From the NCBI GenBank assembly GCA_035610365.1, contig CM069432.1, forward strand, positions 281,302,709 through 281,366,708: 64,000 nt of DNA, in the 5' to 3' direction. This document shows, piece after piece, positions 23,299-34,200 of this stretch (position 1 is its first letter; every line of letters starts with the position of its first letter). A program made the translations under genes and the position numbers. Below the pieces are notes generated by a model. The model did no database searches. It worked only from the letters and a program-made list of their open reading frames with translations, and was not told the origin of the DNA. The stretch is from Aquatica leii. Taxonomy: Eukaryota > Arthropoda > Insecta > Coleoptera > Lampyridae.

Positions 23299-23403
23299 GC
23301 GCCGAATTGTCCCGCGCCAAATAGTCTTCGCGCCGAAACCGTCTCGCCAAAACGGTGGCGCCAAATTGGCAGCGCCGAATCGGCCGCGCCGAAAAGTCCC
23401 ATT
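23299..23403. repeat. MULE right terminal array, seven 14-16 bp units
   Basis: Units start GCGCC(R)AA at 23299, 23314, 23330, 23344, 23358, 23372 and 23386. The unit is the reverse complement of the left-end unit. One unit contains CGCCAAAACGGTGG, close to the unit of the second MULE at 37.9 kb. Confidence 0.85.
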
Positions 23404-23433
23404 CCCCACGACGACCAATCTTAACATATGCAT

Positions 23434-24585
23434 GTCCAGCTAAGACACACTTACGAAAACTTCAAGTCCTACAAAACAAAATCACTGAATTGCAGTGAAC
23501 GCCCCGTGGTTCGTTAGAAATGAACAATTGCACACCTTACCTAATGTGTCAGACTTTATAAATACTTTGTGTTTTATAACCTAGGCCAAAAAAACCAACA
23601 TCAGAGATTTAAAAAAAACTCCCTCAAGACTTATTACTCTAGTTCAACTAGTTTTAATTGAACGTGATTAATGTTAGCTAACTCTTACATCTCACATACA
23701 GTGATAGCGGTACAGAGGAGTCAAATGGTGACCTCACTGTGTATTAGTTTATGTCCTTGTCTAACAGAATCATGTATAACAGATGTATGCTGAGCTGATT
23801 GTATCCTAACAAAAAAAATATTTTTTGAAATTCTAAATGTAATTTACGACCAAACTTTGTTACACACACGGATGCAATATTTAATTAGTCATATAGAGTA
23901 AGAAATAAAGAATTAAATATTAAGAAAAATATATGTAATTTAGAAAACTAAATTGGTAGGCATTTCCAATTTAGTTAGAAATGCAAAAAATTTTTGAAAG
24001 TGGGAATGAATAATATCGTAACAAACAAAATACTTTTTTAGAATTTTTGTTATTAAGTGTTCAATTTTTTCGTGAAAACACTTTATACATATTTTTCTTT
24101 TTTATTTCTTTATACTTTACTCCTAATTCTTAGGATATGAGATGCGTAAGCATATTCATAAGAATCGAGGGATAACGAGAGGATGGATTCATTATGCCCT
24201 CTCATTACGCTTTCAAAAACAATAAAATGTTTTTCATGTTTTTGTTTAGATTTAGATGATAACAAGTTTTCTATTTTTTTCTGAGCATCTTTTTCAACTA
24301 ATTTAGGTAGATTTAGTAAAATAGAAATTACGGGCTGTATCACGTTGTTCTCTGGGCGTAATCTTTGTAATAACGCCCTTAGTGACTAATATCTAATATG
24401 ATGATTTGTTGACTACATAAGATTCTTTTTCTTTGTATTTATAAAAATACTTCAATTTGGACTAGAAACTATTGTAGTTATAATTACAATACAAATAGAG
24501 AAAACACGTTTATAGTCTATTCGGATTAATTATTATATAATCAGTTTATCTGTGCAATAGTATGTGCTTCGAATATCTCATATGA
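23434..24585. other. AT-rich stretch, nothing firm
   Basis: A 77-codon minus frame (24110-24343) with a Lys/Glu-rich, helix-like composition is the only open segment. I recognise no family and consider it unlikely to be a gene on its own. Confidence 0.35.
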
Positions 24586-24589
24586 CCAT

Positions 24590-25455
24590 TAGTATATGTT
24601 ATCGTGCAGTAAGACTTTTGAAACGTGGGTTAAGTGCTAGAAAACCTACACGTCAGTTACAAGTTTCAAATTCGGTCGTGAGTGGTTTAAACCTAAAAAA
24701 GGAAAATAAATTAACTGTAAATAGACATGACGTAAGTGCTTAGAGGAAAACGTCTACGGTTCCATAAGACAGGGCTTTTATGATTTTCCACTACACAAAA
24801 TGCCGTTTTGGAAACCAAATTTCTGGGTTCCCGATACACAGCAATGAATAGATTACTTCAAAATGGTATCAAAGACTACACAGCCGTACAAAACCCAATT
24901 TTTACAAATGAAGTTCGGAGAGGGAGGTTACAATTTGTTTGAAGCTGTTGAAAAACCGTTAGAATTTTGGCATAACGTTATATTTTTAGACGAGAAGGTA
25001 AATACTTATTATGAATAAAAAGTTTCTAAAATAATTAAATTGATTTAGTAGGTCTTCCAAAATTATCACGATGGTCTTCCAAAAGTATGTTAATCTCAAA
25101 ATTGTAGGTACAAAACGCAATACCTGCAAACTGTTACGGCAAGTGAAATATTTAGAGTTAAAATTTGGGGATGGATAAATTTCCGAGGTGTAGAAGTTTG
25201 TTGAATGATAGGAGGCCGCTTAAATTCCCAACAGTATCTCCGCATACTAATGCATCCTACTGTAAATGTATTGTATACAAAAAATTAATATGTTTTTCAT
25301 GTATTGCCACTTGTTTAATAATGAGACTATCATTCTAAAGTACACTTTTCTTATCATTATAGAATAAAGCACTAATTCACACTGCACGGGCGGTCACTGA
25401 AAGGTTTGGGCAAAATATTATTGGTGTTTTACCATGGCCTACAAATAGTTCCAGA
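24590..25455 (+). pseudogene. Tc1-like transposase, decayed
   Basis: Order of blocks: 'RLLKRGLSARKPTRQLQVSN' (N-terminal helix-turn-helix), 'LLQNGIKD', 'FWHNVIFLDEKV' (first catalytic block, where 'FSDES' is usual), 'YLQTVTASEIFRVKIWGW', then 'NKALIHTARAVTERFGQ' and 'VLPWP' (second block; the family has 'QDN..IHTA'). The third acidic residue ('SPDLNPIE') is no longer visible. Frame changes and a disrupted stretch at 25260-25365 separate the blocks. An inverted repeat arm (25628-25882) lies just downstream in the position expected for a Tc1 terminus. Confidence 0.72.
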
Positions 25456-25627
25456 AACTAATTAGGTTGGTTCAAAACTTTTGGGATAATACCTAACATA
25501 ACCTAATTTAAAAACTAATTGAATCAATACCAATCGTTTGATGGTGGATATACTCATTATTAAATTATTATTCATTATACTTTTTTCGAAATTTAATTAT
25601 TATTATTAATAGATAATATTATATTAA

Positions 25628-25882
25628 AATCTGCTTTATGACGTTTCTAAAAGATGGTGAATTTTATTTACAAATAATGTATTCCAATACTTTCCAAGTA
25701 AATCTTGATAACTAAAATGTTATTGCTTTATTGTAAGGTGTTCTACGATTTAAATATTTGCACTTGTATTTCTTGTTTTTTAATATACGGAATTCTAATT
25801 GAAGAAATTTATAAGCGATGTACTCTAACAGTGTAAATTAGCATAGGAGAATCCACCTGTCTTATTTTTTTATATGCGTGTA
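25628..25882 (-). repeat. Right copy of the long inverted repeat pair
   Basis: Reverse complement of blocks in 19569-19912, ending ...TATATGCGTGTACC. Shared landmarks in inverted order: CAGTGTAAATTAGCAT, TTAATATACGGAATTCTAAT (20 nt), and TTATTGCTTTATTGTAAGGTG (in part). Confidence 0.65.
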
Positions 25883-26665
25883 CCTAGACGAGAAGACTAG
25901 CTTAACATACATTTTTTTAAAATTTATTGTTATCTTATGTTTAATAATGTTCATCAACTTATGCAAAAAAGTCAGAAGCTAAAACTCCAAACCTAATCAA
26001 ACTCATATATGCCTCAGCGTCAGTATGCCAGTAGTGGAATATCTATAATGTTTGCACTGCCTTTAACTTCAATTTCCAATTGTTTCTTCTTTTAGTATCC
26101 AGTGAAAGCCTTTCCCCATGTTTGTCTTATTGGTGCAAAACGGCGACGTTAGGTGAGTGCTATTTGGAGACAAAAACACAGATTTAGTATGATTTTTTTG
26201 ACATTCTCGGACGACTGTGAATAAAAAGTTGATTTTAAAAAAAAATCCAATACGAACCTGTTTACCCTCTAAGCAATAGATTAAAACCATTTTTTAAAGA
26301 GGGTTTGGTCAAACCAACCATTACTTCTGGAATATCTGGTTTTTGCTAGTTAGTTGTTGCAATTTTTATAAATGTGTTTACTTCTGTACATTACTGTTGG
26401 TGGCAACATTTTGCCAGAGGCACTAGCTGCAAACATTATTGAATTCTCACTGTTTGTAAAATAGCTAATTTTGTGTGCATGGTTAATTTGTCTTTTTACG
26501 AATACTATTCTCCGACATTTATTGTGGTTGAAAATGCTCTGGGAAGATAGTCCAGAGAGTGTGAAACTCTAACAGTCTACCCACTAAAATAAGCCACATT
26601 TACCCGTCCTGGTACTGGAACCGTTTAGACACATTTCATCGGAACCAGGATTCTATCAGATCTCT
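25883..26665. other. Non-coding stretch with one exon-like segment
   Basis: No gene recognised. At 26096-26152 a 57-nt segment is bounded by a strong polypyrimidine acceptor (TTTCTTCTTTTAG) and a GTGAGT donor. It is open in one frame, but its peptide matches nothing I know. Confidence 0.3.
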
Positions 26666-26669
26666 TCTT

Positions 26670-28055
26670 CTTTATTAAAGTCTATGTTATTATGTACACG
26701 CGCACAGGCCACTAAATCACATACTTTAACTTAACCTAGCTTAACACTTATATACGTTATGCATTGTCTAATACTACTTAAACTCGTCTTTACTTTGACG
26801 TTAACAAGGTCCTTTCCTCGTTCGCTTTGGTTATCATGATTTTTACAATTGTCATGTTGCCTTAATTCCCAAAGTCTTTCTTCGTTAACCATTTTCCAAA
26901 TCAGGTCCTTTACCGTACCGAACCGTATTTCATCACGTAATTTTATCTTTTTTTTTGTCCCATCTTAGGTAGTATATTAAAATGTGCTCATCATCGATTT
27001 CATGGCAATATCTACAATTGTCATCCAACGTTCAATTTGCTTTAGGTATTTCTCAAATGATCAATGTCCCGTTAGTACTTGTGTATGGAAGTGGTTTAAC
27101 CTTCTACGATTATATTGCAACCAGGTGTCTAACTTAGGAATTAACCGTTTTGCACATTGTCCTTTGTCTTCATTTGCATCCCATCTACCTTGTCATTCTT
27201 CAATGTACTAATTTTTTTATTCTTCTTTATTAGTTTGAAGGCCGACCAAGGTCATGTTCTCGTTATTGCTCTCTCTTTAATTAGGAGACCCATCCGCGAA
27301 CAGCTTGTTACTACTTCTAGCCCCACCTCCGAGGTGCAGTTTGTTTACTTCATTTCTATATGCGGAGCGTCGCATAGCCTTCTCTCAGATTGATGCAGCG
27401 TATAGCATTATCAAGTTGAATACGTTGTTTTTTAACGTATGATGGGCCCCCGATGTTCGGCAAAATGCTTGACAACGAAGCTACACTATTTAAACATTTC
27501 CTAGGGACGTATTTCACATGTTGTCTTGGGTTGTTGTTATCATCAAAAACAATACTCACATAGAGTACCCATTTCATGATTTCCCCACCTATGTGTAGCT
27601 GCAGGTTTAGTCGTTTTTTGCTACCTTTCAGGACCATCGTGTCTGTTTTTTGAGTGGCTAACTTTAACTTGTGCTATAACATCCATGCGTAGATTTTCTT
27701 CATGGCGTTCCGCATTTCTTTTATTGCTGTTGTGTTCTCGATTTTTATAATAAACACTAGGTCCTCCGCATACGCTATTGTTCTTGCACTTGTGGACAGT
27801 GGTATCTGCCGTCGTACAAAATATTCCAAAGAGTCAAAGCTATGATCATTCCTTATAGGACTCCCGCACCTATATAAAACTTTTTTCCTTTCTTAATTTA
27901 TATTTTCCTATCCTGCAAGTAGCTCGCAATTATGGTAATAAGATACTTCAATATTTTTTCTTCACCTATTTGTGGTCCCACTATATACAATAGTCGATGC
28001 ACGTTTTGTTTGCTTTTGAGATAGATTTCACGAATTACTTAATACAAAATTGTTT
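26670..28055 (-). pseudogene. R1-like LINE ORF2, C-terminal half (copy 1)
   Basis: Minus-strand order from 28055 down: 'LTLWNILYDG' (RT), 'IAYAEDLVFI' (catalytic YADD changed to YAED), 'KLKLATQKTD', 'LQLHIGGEIMKW', 'SILPNIGGPS' (27420-27460), 'LIPKLDTWL', 'THTQVLTGH.SFEKYLKQIE', then 'DDNCRYCHEIDDEH' (26965-27010), the Cys/His cluster, and 'LIWKMVNEERLWE'. All are R1-clade landmarks in the right order. The changed catalytic Asp and frame changes show it is dead. A closely related copy lies at 28842-30960. Confidence 0.75.
26989..27735. repeat. Direct repeat, copy 1 of a related LINE segment
   Basis: Matches 28842-29545 at high identity by eye, for example ATCGATTTCATGGCAATATC at both starts and GATGGGCCCCCGATGTTCGG at 27440 and 29289. 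It reflects two copies of the same LINE family in the same orientation, about 1.85 kb apart. Confidence 0.8.
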
Positions 28056-28841
28056 TAGCCAAACTATCAATTGTGAGTTGGGGTTGTGACACGATTCGTG
28101 TTAATATTTATTACAGGCCACTGAAGAAGAAAAACGTTTTTCTTCGGGCTAGTGGATGCTGGAATTCGGGTGAGTGATTTGAATTTACTTTAGATATATC
28201 GTTGTCACGCACAATTACACACAATCACAAACTGTTGTATTACAATTTAACGTTAGTGAATACTTATAACGTGTAGCTACCATTAGGGTAGTTAAAATCA
28301 GTGAAATCACGGTCTCGCATATTGTATGTAGTTGAAGGACATGTACTTCGGATCTTTATAATTGTGTGTGGTGGGTTGCCGATGTTGTACGCATCGAGAT
28401 CTTAACTTTTCTTGTTTCTATAATTCTCTAAATGGACTGTTACGAAATCAAATGTTAATACCGTTGTTCATAATTAGAGTAAACTCTTCTAGTCTGTAGT
28501 AACTCTAACTTCGAGGTATAATGACTTTTGCCTAGTATAAATATAACTGTGATAAATGCTAATGATAGACTGAAAGCGATTAAAGTTGTTAATTCTTTTT
28601 CGTGTGCTTATTGTTCCCTACGAACCAATTTGGGCTACTCGAACAGCTGAGTAGAGGGATTACGAATCTTCGAATTGTTACAAGTTCTGCCCCTCTCTGT
28701 TGTGAGCGGACAGAAGTATTACTTGGGGAGAAGCTCTGGCGCCCTGAAACATCTTTTATATATTTCTTGTGAACCTACCCATCTCCGACTATTGCGAGTT
28801 TGGCCGTGCAAGGTTCGTAACACCCAAAAAGCTTGTAACAA
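28056..28841. other. Spacer between two LINE copies, possible solo LTR
   Basis: Contains the 20-bp palindrome at 28126-28145. From 28085 (TGTGACACGATTCG) to 28681 (TTGTTACA) the segment has TGT...ACA ends, and a TATAAATATA near 28538-28547 falls within it. These are solo-LTR-like features, but no target duplication is visible. Confidence 0.3.
28126..28145. repeat. Perfect 20-bp palindrome
   Basis: GAAGAAAAACGTTTTTCTTC is self-complementary, and outer CCACT (28119-28123) pairs with AGTGG (28151-28155), so a hairpin of about 37 nt with almost no loop is possible. Confidence 0.65.
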
Positions 28842-29545
28842 TCGATTTCATGGCAATATCTACAATTGTCGTCCAACGTTCAATTTTCTTTAGGTATTTC
28901 CCAAATTATCAATGACCCGTTAGTACTTGTGTAAAAAAGTGGTTTAACCTTCTACGATTACGTTACATCCAGATGTCTAACTTAGGGATTAGTCCTTTTG
29001 TTCATTGTCCTTTGTCTTCATTTGCATCACATCTACCTTATCATTCTTCTATGTACTTATTTCTTAATTCTTCTTTATAGGTTTAAAGGCCGATCAAGGC
29101 CATGTTCTCGTTATTGCTCTCTCTTTAATTAGGAGATCGATCCGCGAACAGCCTGTTACTACTAGCAGCCCCACCTCCGAGGTGCAGTTTGTTTTCTTCA
29201 TTTCTATATGCGGAGCGTAGCATAGCCTTCTCTCAAATTGACGCACCATATAACATTATCGAGTTGAATGCGTTGTTTTTTTAACGTATGATGGGCCCCC
29301 GATGTTCGGCCATGTTTGTTGTTATCAAAAACAATACTCACATAGACAGTTTGTCTTACCTATTTCACAATTTACCCACCTATGTGTATCTGCAGGTTTA
29401 GTCGGTTTTTGCTACCTTTCAGGACCATCATCTCTGTTTTTTGGGTGGCTAACTTTAACTTGTGCTATAACATCCATGCGTAGATTTTCTTCATGGCGTT
29501 TCCAATTTTTTTTATCGCTGTTGTGTTGTAGGTTTTTATCTAATA
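28842..29545. repeat. Direct repeat, copy 2 of a related LINE segment
   Basis: Counterpart of 26989-27735. Relative to copy 1 it lacks a block around 29310-29330, where the GATGTTCGGC context jumps to the GTTGTTATCAAAAACAATAC context. Confidence 0.8.
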
Positions 29546-30960
29546 AAATACTTCAATATTTTTTTCCTCTCCGTGACTTCCAGTATCATTTTCCAGAACG
29601 CAGCGTTAAACGCGTTTCTTACATCGAAAGTAATCATTATTACCTTTTTAGGTATTAATATAACCTTGGCAGTTTTCCAGTTCTTTGGGAAGTACAATAT
29701 CTAATTAAACACTTCACGCCTTGGCATTTAACCCATCTGGGCGCAGAGTTTTTTTTTCCGACTGTAATTTTATACCTAACTCCCCAGACGCCGTGTTCTA
29801 AATCATCACAAAGCATTCTACAATGATCCTTTTTTGGTTTATTGATTATCTTTCAGAGTTGTTTCTTCATATTTTTCTATCTATCCTCTTCTTCTTTTTG
29901 TGTCTTATCTATTTCCTGTTTTAATCTAGACTAACTCCTTCATAACTTCACGTGATTCCATCTACATTTCTTGATCCCCGCTGATCCACCTGAAAGAATG
30001 CGTTTAATCGTCTTCATGATATTCAAGGGAGGATCTGTAGCAATTCGACACGACTTTGCTTGGAATTATAATGCTCGTTATGCCATACTTCTTGAAGATA
30101 CAGGTAGTTTCCAACATTTTTTTAAAGTAGCTCAATTTGGAATATTTTTATTGTTTTGACTTAAATATTGTTCACTTTTCTGGCCGATACTATGCTCAAT
30201 TTAGAAGAATATATATAGATGATCGCTCAGAGGTTTTGTTGCTGTATTCAAGAATGTCTTGTTTGGCGATAAGTCACATAAAATAATTTACCAGCTCTTT
30301 TTTATTTGTGCTTCTTTTATCTTTTATTGTTAGAGCCATTTTAAAACGTTATTATATATTTTTCGTACAGAGGGCATCTTTTAGTAAGTGTACCATGACT
30401 CCTACATTTGCTCGGTTCAACTTTCTCACATATCATGCAGCAAGGATTGTTTTTAAGTACTTAAACCAGTATAGGCTCTACCTTTTCCTCTTATTTTTTG
30501 CTGTTTAATCTCTATTATCTCTTTTTCTATTTTTTCTTTTTTAGTTTTTACTTTTTATTCCTTGCCACTCGCTCTCTTTGTCGGTATCAGCGTGCTCAGG
30601 ATTGATGGACTGGTGGTGGCATCTTGGGTTATGACTTTAAACTTCACTTCTCTTTTTTATCATTTCTGTAAATTTCGCTATCAATTGAAGTCTCTTCAGT
30701 TACTATGGTCATTGTCGAAAAACCTCTATGTGTTTCTGGACCACTTTAACTTTTAAATTTTTAATATACTTTATCCACTTATCATCTATTAACCTTCTGT
30801 TGTTGTCGAGTTCTTTGAATTTCACAAATAGATCATCTGAGTTCTGTATGCACGTCTAAATGGTTTTTTGTAAATCTCGCCACTTCCTCTAGATAGGAAT
30901 TTCTACTGATAAAATACCAATCTGAGTCATCAACATAATTTGTCGATATTTTTTAGTAGA
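28842..30960 (-). pseudogene. R1-like LINE, gag to RT with internal deletion (copy 2)
   Basis: Minus strand. Around 30960-30320 the Lys/Glu-rich ORF1 end is followed by a zinc-knuckle remnant ('CMICEKVEPSKC', then 'CPLYEKYI'). Around 29700-29560 an RT fingers block appears in scrambled frames ('FDVRNAFNAAFWKMILE'-like). It then jumps to the region after the YADD block ('NTTAIKKIGNAMKKIYAWML', 'KLKLATQKTEMMVLKGS'), so the RT palm with the catalytic motif is deleted. The 3' end stops at 28842, short of the Cys/His cluster that copy 1 retains. It is a broken relative of copy 1. Confidence 0.65.
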
Positions 30961-32489
30961 ACTCGTTTCACGTAAAATTGGGAACGTCAATCATTTTTCG
31001 CGCAGTTAATATAGGATCAAAATTTTTGTTAGCTATGTAACATACTTATCAAAATAGTATGTATTGAAAACCACACATTTGATTATCATAGTGAACCGCA
31101 TTGTAACAGGGGTGTTAAATGATTTGAAATTAAAACTTTTATCTCCAAAGCAGATTATTTATGAATAGATTGCAACTTAAAAATCCATTGGCGTGTATTA
31201 TAATTCCACATTTAAAAACTAAATACATACATATGAATATTTCGCTTATTACGATTTTTACTAACAAGTTTAACATAAAAATGTTGTTTGTCGGAACAAA
31301 TATAATGCACGTGTTTACCTTATCTACTAAATATGCGATATGTTTGACAAAGATACAAGTGACGATTTAGGTAAAAAGATGTTTTGAACAAATCTGTTTG
31401 CAAATTATCTGAGAATGTATTTTCACCGCCTTTAAAGAGTATCTATCAATTTGTTTTAAATAAACAATCGCAGGTTAAAAAAGTGGCGTAAAGAATTTGA
31501 AACGTATGATCGTACGCTACTGTAGGATACTCGCGACCGGAGGGGCGGGATTTTACATAAATACGTTCTTGTGTCGATTTTCTTTTTAGTTGGTTACAGT
31601 TATAGCACATTTGTCAGATTTCAGGTTAAATTATCAAAGTAGTGAATCCTGTAGTCGAACAGTTAATCCAGACCTGTGGGATTTTAAAAATCTAACTAAC
31701 CATTTGTCGACCGTCCTTAAATCGTAGTACCAAGGTTATCATAAATGTTTACCAAAAGTTTTATGTTATAACATTTACATTAATTTGTTCTTCTTGTGCA
31801 GAAATAACAGCATCTCCACTTAAAATTTTTTTTTAAAGTTTTGTAATATGAATTTTGGGATTTCGTATGCTGTTTGGGATTCTCTCAAAGTCATTTGTTT
31901 ACTTCGCACAAACACCTCGTTACAATAATTACTTCTGTTTTAATACCTGGAGGGTTTTGTAGTTTTGAAGCATTGTTGTGACTCGTCCCAAAAACGTACT
32001 GGAAAGATAAAATGCACTCATGCAAAAAAAAGTATGTTATATTGGATAAATGAAAGTATAAATATCGTTGTTTAAGAAATAAAAAATTAACCTTCCTCAC
32101 AAAAAAGTAGTTTTTTTGTATCTTATGCATAAAAAGACGCAATCTTTAAAGAACGAATCACAGCGTTCTTGTCAGCAAACGCGTACAATAGAAACACAAA
32201 TATTTATTCACAACAACATCTATGCGGAGATTTTCACGCTATACATTTGAATCTGCCGCCGTTTATCGTCATAAAAGCTGTACATTTAACATAAATCACT
32301 TTTGTTTCGATTCATTTCCATGGGTTTACTCGCCCCATTTGGCGGTAGTCAAAAAAAGCTAAAAAAAATGACAGTTGAAATACCATTTGTACTAATTTAA
32401 AAACAAAAATTTTATTTTTGTTACTCCAAATATAATAGTTAAGAAAAAGCATACTCATACTCACTTATCATTTAAATTCAAGTCTAAGG
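30961..32489. other. AT-rich stretch without recognisable genes
   Basis: About 1.5 kb with short frames only (31161-31370 plus, 31891-32142 minus). No domains or repeats recognised. Confidence 0.45.
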
Positions 32490-32640
32490 CCTTTAATATG
32501 TTCCAGTTGATTGGAAGACTGCGAAAGTGATTATGATACTTAAACCAAGTAAAGTCTATCTTCCTGTTGCTAATCGTGACAAAATTATTCAAAAAATTGT
32601 TTCTCAAAAGACTTAAAACATGCCAATATTACGAATGTAA
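32490..32640 (+). pseudogene. Reverse transcriptase N-terminal fragment (Jockey-type)
   Basis: Translation reads 'VPVDWKTAKVIMILKPSK' and, after a one-base frame change, 'VTKLFKKLFLKRLK'. This follows the RT domain 1 pattern 'P..WK.A.VI.I.KPGK...SYRPISLL....K.FEK....RL' of Jockey-type LINEs. Only about 50 residues remain, with nothing else of the element seen nearby. Confidence 0.55.
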
Positions 32641-33204
32641 TAGAATTTGCAAATATATTTACCAGCAATCTTAGACTATATTGAAACACAAATTTAACAA
32701 AATGCTGCCAAAGTAATATGTAAAAAAACTAACACTTTACTCGGGATCAAACAAGATAAATATTTAAAACTAAAAAAGTGGAGATCCACAACGAGTATAA
32801 TGACGAAATTTACAGAGTTTTTTTTGGCAGCAGCAGTTTAAGTTTTACAATAACAATGATTATAGCAATCAATGGTGTTGCAGATTTTCTGCCCTCAGCT
32901 ACCACTGACTAAGAAAAGACGTACAGTAATGACCAAGAAACTCAACTTGGTACCTCAAGACATAAGACTCGAAAAACCATTCCTAGTCAAAATATTAATT
33001 CTCAAGAAGTGATACTCCTAGCAAGATTTGTCTTAAAAATATTAAAACTAAAGAATCCTCAATAGGAATTTTAAGTTTGTAAGTCACAAAAATCGTACAT
33101 ATATCTAATCCTAAAATTAGCAAAAAAAAAGATTCAGTTTTTGTAACTTTTTGATAAGGGATTTTTTTAAAATTAATTGACATCTTTTGCTACAAAAATT
33201 ACTT

Positions 33205-33345
33205 GTTTTTAAGAACTAATCCCGGACAACGTATTAATCAACTGCAGTTTCGGCAGCTATTTGACACTGCTTGGAAAAAATCTGTCCTTATTTAGGGCAA
33301 CAGGCATAGTTCCATTCTGAGAACGACCCTCGGTCATCCGGAACC
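33205..33345 (+). pseudogene. pogo/Jerky-like transposase C-terminal fragment
   Basis: The frame reads 'NPGQRINQLQFRQLFDTAWK' and then 'LFRATGIVPF' followed by a stop. This resembles the end of the pogo/Tigger/Jerky DDE domain ('..I....F..LF..AW.K.........GF+ATGI.PF'). No other part of that element is recognised next to it. Confidence 0.55.
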
Positions 33346-33639
33346 TACAAATGGTGTTTAAGATAATAAAAAAAATCAGTGTTATTGCAACCAAGTAGTT
33401 TAGGTTCCTATCAGTGTTATTGCAGCCAAGCCGTACAGGTTGAGTTAACTAAGATCTAATACCGGGAAATATGCTAATTCAAATATCTCTAGTCCCAGTA
33501 ACGCGTGCTGTATAAAATAGTGAAACAAACCAACAACTTGCTTCCATTCTAACAAGCAAGAATCTATTTCTTCAAAAACAGAAAGGACAGAAAAAAAGCA
33601 ATGAAATTAAAAAATTGAATGTTGACAATAGAATTCCAA

Positions 33640-34200
33640 AAAGTATGAGATTAAAAATATTTACGCTTTGGTGGATTTTTAAACATTGATGTATAGTATA
33701 TATAATTCTTAAGAAAATGTTTCTTCTTTTACAAATCACACATAAGCTAAAAGCAAAGCTTTGTCTCTTCTTAAGGTTGACTCGTCAAATATAATATATA
33801 CAGAATTCAGATGTTTTTAAGTAGTCACATAAAGAGTTTTCTACACACTGAGCCATTTCGTCGACTCTTCTTCGTACAGTATTATTACCCAGTGGAATTC
33901 TTTTTATAATATTGAAAGCTGGTTTGTGCAACACGGTGCGTATTACAACTGGTAGAATAAGTTCTTCACCAATAGTGTGCGACTTTCCGGATTTTGCAAT
34001 CATTAAAGAAATATTATGAGAAGCACGCAGTCCATCGTCATCTCTCTTAGATGTTGTCCTTATGAGTTCTTGCAATGTCCGTGTTTTTAATATTATTCTA
34101 GATACAGAAAACACATAGGTAAAGTACTATTTCCTGGTGACGGAATCCTGGACTGCATTTTGTGCGGCTCACTCATACTGTTATCGAAAAAAAGGGACCC
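33640..34200 (-). pseudogene. hAT transposase fragment (ZBED5/FAM200-like)
   Basis: Minus frame 34114-33785 reads 'ASHNISLMIAKSGKSHTIGE', 'LHKPAFNIIKRIPLGNNTV' and 'RRRVDEMAQCVENSLCDYL'. After 33785 the sequence continues in another frame as 'FDESTLRRDKALLLAYV' and 'FVKEE'. This is the N-terminal part of the hAT catalytic region in the ZBED5/FAM200/SCAND3-type family, including the DES block with the first acidic residue. The C-terminal half is missing. A hAT-type terminal sequence at 35397-35414, in the position of the 5' end, probably belongs to it. Confidence 0.72.

Larger units (their letters stand above)
20748..23403 (-). mobile_element. Mutator-like (MULE) DNA transposon with 14-bp repeat arrays at both ends
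   Basis: Both ends are arrays of a 14-bp unit in inverted orientation: at the left TTCGGCGC-type units start at 20754, 20768, 20782, 20800, 20814, 20832 and 20846; at the right GCGCC-type units start at 23299, 23314, 23330, 23344, 23358, 23372 and 23386. Between them, on the minus strand, lies a FLYWCH plus MULE transposase gene with one intron. A foldback segment (20855-21293) sits just inside the left array. The outermost bases pair as GGAC(N2)TTCGGCGCGG. I found no clear 8-10 bp target duplication. The element lacks one catalytic block and looks non-autonomous. Confidence 0.8.
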
